A DNA stretch of 64,000 nucleotides from assembly GCA_017621795.1 (NCBI GenBank), contig JAGASJ010000087.1, positions 30,178-94,177 on the forward strand, in the 5' to 3' direction. The notes beneath the pieces were generated by a model that saw only the letters and a program-made list of their open reading frames with translations, was not told where the DNA came from and did not search any database. Source of the DNA: Oscillospiraceae bacterium. Its GTDB lineage: Bacteria; Bacillota; Clostridia; Oscillospirales; Oscillospiraceae. Position 1 is the first letter of the stretch. Each line of letters begins with the position of its first letter. The position numbers and the translations under genes were made by a program. Below are positions 35,506 through 43,258 of the stretch, piece by piece.

Positions 35506-37011
35506 TTAGATATTATATCCCATCGCCCCCAGTTTCTGCTGGATTTCAGCTTCCAGCTTATGGGACTGGTCAAACAGTTCAGAGAGTTCGCCGGTCAATC
35601 GTGCCATTTTCTCTTCAAAGGGCTCACCGTCATCCTGCTGTTCCTCAATGCCGACATAACGACCGGGGGTGAGGATATAGTCTTGCTTTGCGATTTCTTC
35701 TGTAGTTACTACAGCACAGAAGCCCTTCTGATCCTCCAATGTGCCGTCAGCATAAGCATTATAGGTATCTGCAATTTTAGCAATATCCTCTTCGGTCAGT
35801 TCCCGCAGTTTCCGGCTAACCATAGTACCCATCTTCCGGGCATCAATGAACAGCGTCTTGCCCTTCTGCTTTTTGTTCTTTGCCAGGAACCAGAGAGAAA
35901 CTGGAATCTGGGTGGTATAGAACAGCTGGGTAGGCATTGCTACAATGCACTCCACCAGATCCGCATTGATGATATTTCTGCGTATTTCGCCCTCACCGCC
36001 AGACTGGGAGGAAAGGGAGCCGTTTGCCAGCACCATACCGATCTTACCGTTGGGTGCCAGGTGGTGGATCATGTGCTGCAGCCATGCAAAGTTGGCATTT
36101 CCTGCAGGAGGCATACCATACTTCCAACGCACATCATCCTTCAGTTTATCTGCGCCCCAATCAGAAAGATTGAAGGGCGGGTTTGCCATAATGAAATCGG
36201 CACGAAGTGTCGGGTGGCAATCGTTAAAGAAAGTATCTGCATTATAGCTGCCAAGGTTGGCTTCAATGCCACGAATGGCAAGGTTCATTTGAGCCATCTT
36301 CCATGTAGTCGGGTTAGAGTCCTGACCGAATACGGAAATGTCACTTAGATTACCAGCATGGTTTTCGATAAACTTCGCACTCTGTACGAACATACCGCCC
36401 GATCCACAGCAAGGATCATACACGCGGCCATTGTAGGGCTGTAGTACTTCGACCAACGTGCGTACCACACAGGCAGGTGTATAGAATTCACCCGCCAATT
36501 TACCTTCCTGCTCAGCAAATTTCGACAAGCAGTATTCATATGTTCTGCCCAGTATATCACGGCTAGAGCCTGCTTCTACCATCTTAATGTTCGTAAAGAG
36601 GTCAACCACATCGCCCAAACGGCGCTTGTCCAGTTCGGGACGAGCAAAATTCTTGGGAAGAATGTCTTTGAGTCGCTTGTTTTCCTTTTCAATTGCTCTC
36701 ATGGCATCGTCGATCACAGTACCGATCTCCGCGGTATGCGCCTTGGACGCAATAACGCTCCAACGAGCATTTTCGGGAACAAAGAAGATGCCTTCGGAAA
36801 TGTATTCGTCTACATCTTCTTCGAATCCGTCACCTTCAGCAACAAGTGCCTGATATTTTTCATCGAAACGATCGGATATATATTTGAGGAAAATCAATCC
36901 CAAAACGACGGATTTATATTCGGATGCGTCGATGTTACCGCGTAACACACATGCAGCATCCCATATTTGTTTTTCAAAGCCGATATCGGCTGTATTTACC
37001 TTATTAGCCAT
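35506..37011 (-). CDS. hsdM: Type I restriction-modification N6-adenine methyltransferase subunit
   Basis: A 501-residue methylase with the HsdM N-terminal helical domain and an AdoMet-binding domain. YDPCCGSGGMFVQS is motif I and IMANPPFNLSDW is the catalytic NPPF motif IV. Together with HsdS it modifies host DNA and forms the core on which HsdR assembles. It is the first gene of the minus-strand run hsdM-hsdS-TIR-membrane protein-hsdR-ART-like-RES. AAAGGAGC precedes ATG 37011. No clear promoter is visible between it and the 13-bp inverted repeat at 37063-37111. Confidence 0.95.
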   Translation of the reverse strand: MANKVNTADIGFEKQIWDAACVLRGNIDASEYKSVVLGLIFLKYISDRFDEKYQALVAEGDGFEEDVDEYISEGIFFVPENARWSVIASKAHTAEIGTVIDDAMRAIEKENKRLKDILPKNFARPELDKRRLGDVVDLFTNIKMVEAGSSRDILGRTYEYCLSKFAEQEGKLAGEFYTPACVVRTLVEVLQPYNGRVYDPCCGSGGMFVQSAKFIENHAGNLSDISVFGQDSNPTTWKMAQMNLAIRGIEANLGSYNADTFFNDCHPTLRADFIMANPPFNLSDWGADKLKDDVRWKYGMPPAGNANFAWLQHMIHHLAPNGKIGMVLANGSLSSQSGGEGEIRRNIINADLVECIVAMPTQLFYTTQIPVSLWFLAKNKKQKGKTLFIDARKMGTMVSRKLRELTEEDIAKIADTYNAYADGTLEDQKGFCAVVTTEEIAKQDYILTPGRYVGIEEQQDDGEPFEEKMARLTGELSELFDQSHKLEAEIQQKLGAMGYNI

Positions 37012-37062
37012 TAAAATGCTCCTTTATTTTTTTCAAGTATCTACAAATTTCGCACCGATAGC

Positions 37063-37111
37063 CCCAAAGTGTCAAATTGATACTGTGGAATCCCATAGTT
37101 GACACTTTGGG
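37063..37111. repeat. Perfect 13-bp inverted repeat at the hsdM upstream boundary
   Basis: CCCAAAGTGTCAA (37063-37075) and TTGACACTTTGGG (37099-37111) enclose 23 nt that contain a further imperfect dyad (ACTGTGG and CCATAGT). It lies directly after the stop of the DUF3990-partner gene (37115) and about 50 bp before hsdM. It may be an operator, a terminator without T-run, or an insertion scar. Confidence 0.7.
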
Positions 37112-37114
37112 ATT

Positions 37115-37531
37115 TTAATCTTCGTTTCGTTGGCGGTATATTTCTTTCAAATCCTCGATTGCTACCTCGGGGGCGAGGGTGTGGAAGATGAGCCAGTTGC
37201 GGTTCATGGTTTCGGCGGGGGCTTGTTTGTAGATTTCCTTGCTGTCCTCGCCGGTGGTAAAGTGCCAGAAGCGATACAGATAGCCGCTCCAATAGAGGGT
37301 CTCTCTATCAAACACGTTGCCGGTCTTGGTCAGCGCAACCGTCTCTGCCAGCTCGGCAAGGAGGTATTCTTCACCCGCCCACTGCATACGGTTAAACTTG
37401 GAATCCAGCCCCCTGGCAACCGGGGATGCCATAAACGCCTTGATAAAGGTGGCGCTGTCGTAACCCTTCTTGCCCGACAGTTCAAACAGTCTGCCCTGAA
37501 TATCACACAGTTTCAGTTCCAGTTCATTCAT
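37115..37531 (-). CDS. Partner protein of the HTH-DUF3990 gene (putative toxin-antitoxin component)
   Basis: A 138-residue, mostly helical protein I cannot place in a named family with certainty. I start it at ATG 37531, which overlaps the upstream gene by 8 bp and has GGAG 7 nt before it; the longer frame to 37600 lies inside the upstream gene. It contains SGKKGYDSATFIKAFMASPVA, a pattern reminiscent of small DUF3990-associated proteins. The overlap implies strict co-translation, as in toxin-antitoxin pairs. Which of the two neutralises the other is unknown. Confidence 0.65.
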   Translation of the reverse strand: MNELELKLCDIQGRLFELSGKKGYDSATFIKAFMASPVARGLDSKFNRMQWAGEEYLLAELAETVALTKTGNVFDRETLYWSGYLYRFWHFTTGEDSKEIYKQAPAETMNRNWLIFHTLAPEVAIEDLKEIYRQRNED

Positions 37532-38390
37532 ACTGCTTCTCCAAAATCTCATCAAAGAAGTTTCCTTCACGGCGGTAATTCTTGCAAATATCATTGGCAA
37601 GGGCGATGCCCTTTTGGCGGTTCCGGTCGCTTTCGTCCTGCAGGAAACGGCGTTCCATCATCGACAGCGGAATCTCCCGTTCAATACGGACAGCGGCGCA
37701 GGCCTTTTCTGTAGTCGCCACGTACTGTTTGCCCAGCTTCAGGGCGGACAGACTGTTCACCAGCGCCATATCCGTAATATTTCCCATAAAGAAATTATCC
37801 AGCACGTAAAACATTCTGTCGTTGGCGATACTGCCGATCACAAGATCCTTGCCGGCATCGATACGGCTGTACTTCTCATAGAAGGATGTGCCCGTGATCT
37901 TATCCATTCTACCTCTGTGGAAAGCAACCAGCATTGCCCAATCCAGGTCGGCCTTGATCTCCACGGCATCAAGTTCTTTTGCGTCAATAGACACAATGTA
38001 AAACTTGGACTTTTCAAAGTCGCAGATCAGCGTCAGCGGCTGGCCCGGCTCGGTGCCCATATAGAAGCCCCTGCCGAAGTCGCACATCTCACGGCTCTTG
38101 GGTGCAATATCTCCCACGATGCCGGACTTGGAGCCGTGGTACAGAAGGATCCGTCCATCCTCCAAGTTCACAGACGCGGCTTCGTTTGCGATTTTATCCA
38201 GTACGAACCTGCAGACCGGGACACTCTGCTCCTTGCAATAGTCGTACAGCTTCGCCTGAGCAAGCTTGGTGGGAATAGCCCTGCCGTTTTCCCAACGGTT
38301 GACTGTGGCAAAGTTCACGCCCAGCTTTTCCGCAAAGTCCGCCTGGCTTAGTCCCAGATAATCTCTTATAGACTTTATCAGCTTTTGCAT
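37524..38390 (-). CDS. XRE-type HTH fused to DUF3990 (ADP-ribosyltransferase-like) domain
   Basis: A 288-residue fusion. Residues 1-55 are an XRE helix-turn-helix (YLGLSQADFAEKLGVNFATV, NRWENG). From about 80 to 250 lies a DUF3990-like domain: LLYHGSKSG (His-85), FGRGFYMGT (Tyr-110), then a core like ART-fold proteins. It probably combines a DNA-binding autorepressor with a toxin-like enzyme in one chain. The ribosome site AAGGAGG is 7 nt from ATG 38390. A strong promoter with an 8-bp dyad around its -10 box lies upstream, fitting autoregulation (inference). Confidence 0.75.
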   Translation of the reverse strand: MQKLIKSIRDYLGLSQADFAEKLGVNFATVNRWENGRAIPTKLAQAKLYDYCKEQSVPVCRFVLDKIANEAASVNLEDGRILLYHGSKSGIVGDIAPKSREMCDFGRGFYMGTEPGQPLTLICDFEKSKFYIVSIDAKELDAVEIKADLDWAMLVAFHRGRMDKITGTSFYEKYSRIDAGKDLVIGSIANDRMFYVLDNFFMGNITDMALVNSLSALKLGKQYVATTEKACAAVRIEREIPLSMMERRFLQDESDRNRQKGIALANDICKNYRREGNFFDEILEKQYE

Positions 38391-38408
38391 AATAAGCCTC
38401 CTTGTTCA

Positions 38409-38460
38409 ATATAACAAGTGTCATCATTTATATTATAGCCAATGTTATATGTTCCGTCAA
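38409..38460 (-). promoter_or_regulatory. Promoter and probable autoregulatory operator of the HTH-DUF3990 gene
   Basis: On the minus strand: TTGACG (38460-38455), a 17-bp spacer and perfect TATAAT (38437-38432). ATATAACA (38409-38416) and TGTTATAT (38443-38450) are perfect 8-bp arms on both sides of the -10 box, a good candidate binding site for the encoded HTH protein. Confidence 0.75.
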
Positions 38461-38499
38461 TGGATTTTGCGTAAAAGTTTCGATTTATCACCGAACTTC

Positions 38500-38528
38500 T
38501 TGCTATTTTTATCGGTGCGGTATATAAT
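38500..38528 (+). promoter_or_regulatory. Promoter of the M16 peptidase-lgt operon
   Basis: TTGCTA (38500-38505), a 17-bp spacer and TATAAT (38523-38528), 32 bp before the ATG at 38561. It is divergent from the promoter at 38409-38460. Confidence 0.65.
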
Positions 38529-38560
38529 AAAGGGTAGTTTCCAAAAATAAGGAGCGATTT

Positions 38561-39820
38561 ATGATTCAGACCACACAGGTGCAGGAGGGTATCACACTGC
38601 ACTGCTGCACTGATACAAGATTTAAAACCGGTTGCCTGACCGTTCAGCTGGTGCGTCCCATTACTGTGGGCGAGGCGGCGATGAATGCCCTGCTGCCTGC
38701 GGTGCTGCTGCGGGGCAGTGCCCGTTACCCCGACCTGCGGAGCATCACATTGCGCCTGGACGACCTGTACGGCACAACAGTGGGCACACAGGTGCGCAAG
38801 ATCGGAGATTACCAGACCACGGGGCTGTATTGCGGTTTTATTGACGACCGCTATACGGTGGAAGGCGCGGGCTTTTTCTCCTCGGTCATTGATTTTCTAA
38901 GGGAGCTCATGTTGCGCCCGCGGACAGAGGACGGCGCTTTTTGCCGGGAATTTGTAGAGAGCGAGAAGAAAAATCTACTCAGCGCCATTGAAGCACAGCG
39001 CAATGATAAGCGGATCTATGCCGCAGACCAGCTGATGAAGTATATGGGCAAGGCCGATACCCTGGGCATCTCCCGTATGGGTGAGCCGGAAAAGGTGGCT
39101 CAGATCACCCCGCAGGCGCTTTATGAACATTATCAGCGCATATTGCGGGAGAGCAAAATAGAGCTGTTTTATGTGGGCGGCTGTCAGCCGGAGACGGTTT
39201 TTCGGCTGGTAAAATCGCTGTTTCAGGATGTAAATAGATGTTATGTAAACCTGCCTGCCCAAACACCCTTCTGCGATGGGGGAAAAACCCGCAATATTCA
39301 GCAGATGGATGTCACTCAGGCGAAGCTGCAAATGGGATTTTTGTTGGATACCGCGGCTGACAATGGGGATTTCGTGCCGATGCAGGTCCTGAACAATGTT
39401 TTAGGCGGTATGACCGGCAAACTGTTTATGAATATTCGGGAGAAGCAATCTCTGTGCTATGACATTGGCTCGGTATACCAGGGCTGTAAGGGGGTACTGG
39501 CGGTGTCGGCGGGAATGGACTGCGCCGATGCGGAAAAGGTGGAGCAGGGCGTTTTGGGGGAGATAGAAGACTGCTGTCGGGGAGAGATCACCCCCGAGGA
39601 GCTGGAAAGCGCCAAGCAGACCCTGTACAGCAGCCTGCGCACGGTGCACGACAGCCCCGGAGGCATTGAAAATTACTACGGAACAGGTGCATTAAGCGGC
39701 CTGTCACTGAGTATTGAGGAATATATACGCCGTGTGCGGGAAACCACGGTGGAGCAGATTTCGGATTTGGCGAAGAGACTGCAGCTGCACAGCGTGTTTA
39801 TTTTGAAGGGGGTGCAGTGA
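38561..39820 (+). CDS. M16 peptidase-family protein lacking the zinc motif (YmfF-like)
   Basis: A 419-residue member of the M16 (pitrilysin) family. The position where HxxEH should lie reads LLPAVLLRGSARY, with no zinc ligands, so it is probably the non-catalytic half of a heterodimer with the next gene, as in the YmfF/YmfH arrangement of Bacillus. The C-terminal LEDPGG-type region (SPGGIENYYGTGALSG) is kept. It starts with AAGGAGCG 6 nt upstream, and its stop overlaps the start of the partner gene. Confidence 0.85.
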   Translation: MIQTTQVQEGITLHCCTDTRFKTGCLTVQLVRPITVGEAAMNALLPAVLLRGSARYPDLRSITLRLDDLYGTTVGTQVRKIGDYQTTGLYCGFIDDRYTVEGAGFFSSVIDFLRELMLRPRTEDGAFCREFVESEKKNLLSAIEAQRNDKRIYAADQLMKYMGKADTLGISRMGEPEKVAQITPQALYEHYQRILRESKIELFYVGGCQPETVFRLVKSLFQDVNRCYVNLPAQTPFCDGGKTRNIQQMDVTQAKLQMGFLLDTAADNGDFVPMQVLNNVLGGMTGKLFMNIREKQSLCYDIGSVYQGCKGVLAVSAGMDCADAEKVEQGVLGEIEDCCRGEITPEELESAKQTLYSSLRTVHDSPGGIENYYGTGALSGLSLSIEEYIRRVRETTVEQISDLAKRLQLHSVFILKGVQ

Positions 39821-41100
39821 TGGAAAAGCGGGAATACCCCCGATTGAATGAAACGGTCTACTGGGACAAGCTGCCCAACGGATTGACACTGGCCATTGTG
39901 CCTAAAAAAGGCTTTTCCAGAAAAACCGCGTATTTCGCCACCGGAATGGGTGCGGTGCACCGCCGTTTTCGGATGGACGGCAAGGATTACGAGGCGCCTA
40001 TGGGCGTGGCCCATTTTTTGGAGCACAAGCTGTTTGATATGCCCGAGCGGGATATCTCCGGGGAATTTGCGGCATTGGGCGCAAGTGTCAATGCCTTTAC
40101 CAGCTATGATATGACTGCCTACTATTTTTCTGCTACCGAGCATTTTGAAAAGTGTTTGCAGCTGCTTTTGGAGATGGTGACAAAGCCCTATTTTACCGAC
40201 GAGACGGTGCAAAAGGAGCAGGGCATCATCGGGCAGGAAATCGATATGAACTTAGACAGTCCGGAGACCCGTATTTTTGAAAATCTCTCCAAGGCGATGT
40301 ATGAAAAGCACCCGGTGCGGGAGCCGATCTTGGGCACGAAGCAGACCATTGCCTGCATTACGCCCCAGGTGCTTTATGATTGCCACAGGGCGGGCTATAA
40401 TCCTCAAAATATGCTGCTTTGCGTGGTGACGGATACCGACCCGGAGCAGGTGCGGCAGCTGGCGCAGACCTACACGGCCTGTATGGAGCAGCCCCGGGTG
40501 GAATTTGAAAGCTGCTGGCAGGAGGAAATGACCTGCCCTACACCGGTCATCCGGGATCGTATGGAGGTGGCACGGCCCATCTTCCAGGTGGCATTTAAAT
40601 GCGAGCCCTTTCACACAGGGGCGCAGGGTGTTTATGAGGAATTTGTAGGGGAGCTGGCGGCAGAGGCGCTGTTCGGTGAATCCTCTCCCTTATATCTGAA
40701 GCTTTACGAGGAGGGGCTGATCGACCCGTCCTTCGGCGGCGGACTGGACAGCCTGCAGGATTATGTGACCCTGAACGCCATCGGTGACAGCGATGATCCG
40801 TTTGCGGTGCGGGATGCCATTTTGCAGGAGGGAGCCCGCATTGCCGCCCAGGGCATTGGCGAAGAGGACTTTTTGCGTATGAAGCGCAGTGCTTTAGGCA
40901 GTCGCATTCGGGCGCTGGACCAATTTGACTCGGTGTGCTTCCGACTGTGCGCCTACTACTTTACAGGCTTTGACTATTTTGCATTCCCGGAAATTTATGA
41001 ACAGGTGCGTTCGGAGGATGTGCAGGCATTTATTGCCCGTGTGGTGACGCCCGAGCGCTGTAGTTTATCCCTGATCGAACCCAAGGAGGATCGCGTATGA
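39820..41100 (+). CDS. M16-family zinc peptidase (YmfH-like)
   Basis: A 426-residue zinc peptidase. The inverted zinc motif is intact in VAHFLEHKLF (HFLEH), with a downstream Glu in KEQGIIGQEIDMNLD. It likely pairs with the inactive M16 protein encoded upstream to degrade peptides. I prefer ATG 39820 over GTG 39817; both overlap the preceding stop. The stop overlaps the lgt start (ATGA, 41097-41100), so three genes are translationally coupled. Confidence 0.9.
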   Translation: MEKREYPRLNETVYWDKLPNGLTLAIVPKKGFSRKTAYFATGMGAVHRRFRMDGKDYEAPMGVAHFLEHKLFDMPERDISGEFAALGASVNAFTSYDMTAYYFSATEHFEKCLQLLLEMVTKPYFTDETVQKEQGIIGQEIDMNLDSPETRIFENLSKAMYEKHPVREPILGTKQTIACITPQVLYDCHRAGYNPQNMLLCVVTDTDPEQVRQLAQTYTACMEQPRVEFESCWQEEMTCPTPVIRDRMEVARPIFQVAFKCEPFHTGAQGVYEEFVGELAAEALFGESSPLYLKLYEEGLIDPSFGGGLDSLQDYVTLNAIGDSDDPFAVRDAILQEGARIAAQGIGEEDFLRMKRSALGSRIRALDQFDSVCFRLCAYYFTGFDYFAFPEIYEQVRSEDVQAFIARVVTPERCSLSLIEPKEDRV

Positions 41101-42077
41101 CAGACAAAATCATTTTTCCCAACATCGGAGGATTAGAACTCAATCCGCCGGATGGCATTCACATTTCAGAAAGCTTTACCCTGTATTTTTACGGTATGAT
41201 CATTGCGTTGGGGCTGGTGCTGGCGGTGGTTTATGCGTTGCGCCGCTGTAATCAGTTCGGCTTCCGACAGGATGATATTTTGGACGGCGTGCTGTGGGTC
41301 GTGCCGGTGTCGGTGATCTGTGCCCGCTTGTACTATGTGCTGTCACAGTGGGACTATTACGGCAGTAACCTGAAGGAGATCATCAATATCCGCGGTGGCG
41401 GACTGGCCATTTACGGCGCAGTGATCGGTGCGGCGATTTGCGTGGTGATTCACTGCAAAATTAAAAAAATCAGCCTGCCTGCATTGCTGGATCTGGTGGC
41501 ATTGGGCTTTTTGATCGGTCAGGCAGTGGGCCGTTGGGGGAATTTCATCAATCGGGAGGCATTTGGCTGCTATTCTGACGGATTGTTTGCGATGCGGGTG
41601 GCAGAAGCCAACCTGACTGTGCCCCACGATGCTTCTGCAAAATTTTTGGAGCAGGTGGATGTATTACGGCAAAATGCTATTGCCGGCGGCTATGAAGGCT
41701 ATATTCAGGTACATCCCACATTCCTATATGAATCGTTGTGGAATGTTGTAGGCTTCGTGGCACTGCACTTTTTGAGCAAAAAGCGGCAGTATGACGGGCA
41801 GATCGCCTTGGGCTATGTGGCTTGGTACGGCCTGGGACGGGCCATTATCGAGGGCCTGCGTATGGACAGCCTCTACTGGGGCCCCTTCCGCGCCAGCCAG
41901 CTGTTGGCGGCAGTCAGCTGCTTTGCGGCAGTGGTGGTGCTGGTGGTGATGGCGTTCAAGAAGCACCGCAAGGAAAATCTGTTTGTGAACCGCGTGCGGA
42001 TCTGTCGGGAGATGCAGGAGGCGGTGGAGGCCTTTGAGAAGGAAGGCACCGAGGAAGAAAACGCAGAGGAACGTTAA
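41097..42077 (+). CDS. lgt: Prolipoprotein diacylglyceryl transferase
   Basis: A 326-residue integral membrane enzyme that transfers diacylglycerol from phosphatidylglycerol to the lipobox cysteine of prolipoproteins, such as the barnase-like protein at 26265. The Lgt signature is GQAVGRWGNFINREAFG, with IRGGGLAIYGAVIGA upstream and VHPTFLYESLWN downstream. Seven or so membrane helices are predicted. The C-terminus has an acidic tail (EKEGTEEENAEE) longer than usual. It is coupled by a 4-bp overlap to the M16 gene and followed by a strong terminator. Confidence 0.95.
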   Translation: MTDKIIFPNIGGLELNPPDGIHISESFTLYFYGMIIALGLVLAVVYALRRCNQFGFRQDDILDGVLWVVPVSVICARLYYVLSQWDYYGSNLKEIINIRGGGLAIYGAVIGAAICVVIHCKIKKISLPALLDLVALGFLIGQAVGRWGNFINREAFGCYSDGLFAMRVAEANLTVPHDASAKFLEQVDVLRQNAIAGGYEGYIQVHPTFLYESLWNVVGFVALHFLSKKRQYDGQIALGYVAWYGLGRAIIEGLRMDSLYWGPFRASQLLAAVSCFAAVVVLVVMAFKKHRKENLFVNRVRICREMQEAVEAFEKEGTEEENAEER

Positions 42078-42095
42078 TTTCATAGCTGATCGATT

Positions 42096-42131
42096 AAAAA
42101 GAGTGTGTTCAAAACGAACACACTCTTTTTT
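42096..42131 (+). terminator. Terminator between lgt and the eut operon
   Basis: AAAAAGAGTGTGTTC (42096-42110), loop AAAAC, GAACACACTCTTTTTT (42116-42131). The stem is perfect with a T-run. The loop does not fit the ANTAR (EutV) binding hairpin, so I read it as an ordinary terminator. Confidence 0.9.
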
Positions 42132-42181
42132 GGTATATAAAGCGCGGATTGGGAAAAACTGTAGATAAAGGTGGTGATGAT

Positions 42182-43258
42182 GTGGAACAATTTTTCTGCA
42201 AAACTAAAATTATTTCAGGCACAGGCGCGCTCCAAAGCCTTAAAGAGCTTTGCTGTAAACGGCTGATGGTGGTGGGGGACCCGTATTTTCAGAAAAACGG
42301 GACGCTGGATCAGGTGGTAACGCTGGCACAGCCGTCCCAAAGCTGTATTTATACCGGTGTGGAGCCGGACCCCTCAGCCCATTTGGTGGCAAAGGGGACG
42401 GCACAGCTGAAGGCATTTGCTCCGGATACAGTGGTGGCTATAGGCGGGGGCAGTGCCATCGACTGTGCCAAGGCAATGGTGTATTTTTCAGGGCTGCAGG
42501 TGTTTTTCGTGGCCATTCCCACCACCTCCGGCGCAGGCTCGGAGGTGACAAATTTTGCGGTGATCACCCACGATGGGGTCAAAACGCCGCTGGTGGATGA
42601 TGCTCTGCAACCGGATATGGCGATTTTGGATGGGGCACTGCTACAGAATTTGCCCAAAAGCTTGATCGCGGATGCGGGCTTTGATGTGCTTGCCCACGCC
42701 TTGGAGGCGGCGGTGGCAAAGAATGCAGGCGGCATCAGCGGTGCGTTGGCCCAGTGGGCCTTTTCCACCGGCTGTGAAATGCTGCCCCGATCCTTTGAGG
42801 GGGACTTGTCCGCAAGGCTGGGGATGCACCAGGCAGCTACTGCGGCGGCGATGGCCTTCAGCAGTGCAGGCTTGGGACTGTGCCACGCCCTGTCACACAG
42901 CTTAGGGGGGCTGTACCATATTCCCCACGGGCGACTCAATGCCATTTTATTGCCTGCGGTGATCGGCGCAAACAGTGGTTGGGGAAATTATGCCCCGATC
43001 GCACGAAGCAGCGCTATGGGCGGTGCGGCAGACGCAATGGCGGTACGGAGCCTGAAAAGCGGACTGATTTCCCTGAGAAAGCGGCTGAGACTGCCATCTA
43101 CCTTAACCCAGGCAGGTGTGTCTGCCGCCCGGCTGCGGACGGATACCCCTGCCATCATCCGAGGGACGTTAAGCGATCCCTGCTGCAGCACAAATCCCCG
43201 CCCGGTGGACGAACAGCTGATTCGAGGGATTCTGAAAGAGGTGTCCGGTGCAGTCTAA
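42182..43258 (+). CDS. eutG: Iron-dependent alcohol dehydrogenase of the ethanolamine microcompartment
   Basis: A 358-residue iron-containing alcohol dehydrogenase that would reduce acetaldehyde to ethanol and regenerate NAD+ inside the shell. Visible segments are VAIGGGSAIDCAKA (NAD-binding), IPTTSGAGSEVTNFAVI, and the metal-binding His residues in GLCHALSHSLGG and PHGRLNAILLP. The start is GTG 42182, because AAAGGTGGTGAT (42167-42178), one mismatch from the anti-SD complement, lies just upstream. It opens the eut operon and overlaps eutA by 11 bp. It is shorter than a typical EutG at the N-terminus. Confidence 0.88.
   Translation: MEQFFCKTKIISGTGALQSLKELCCKRLMVVGDPYFQKNGTLDQVVTLAQPSQSCIYTGVEPDPSAHLVAKGTAQLKAFAPDTVVAIGGGSAIDCAKAMVYFSGLQVFFVAIPTTSGAGSEVTNFAVITHDGVKTPLVDDALQPDMAILDGALLQNLPKSLIADAGFDVLAHALEAAVAKNAGGISGALAQWAFSTGCEMLPRSFEGDLSARLGMHQAATAAAMAFSSAGLGLCHALSHSLGGLYHIPHGRLNAILLPAVIGANSGWGNYAPIARSSAMGGAADAMAVRSLKSGLISLRKRLRLPSTLTQAGVSAARLRTDTPAIIRGTLSDPCCSTNPRPVDEQLIRGILKEVSGAV

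Noticed and set aside
42096-42131. EutV (ANTAR) antitermination hairpin before eutG
   Set aside because: The loop is AAAAC and there is no preceding partner hairpin; the structure fits a plain lgt terminator.
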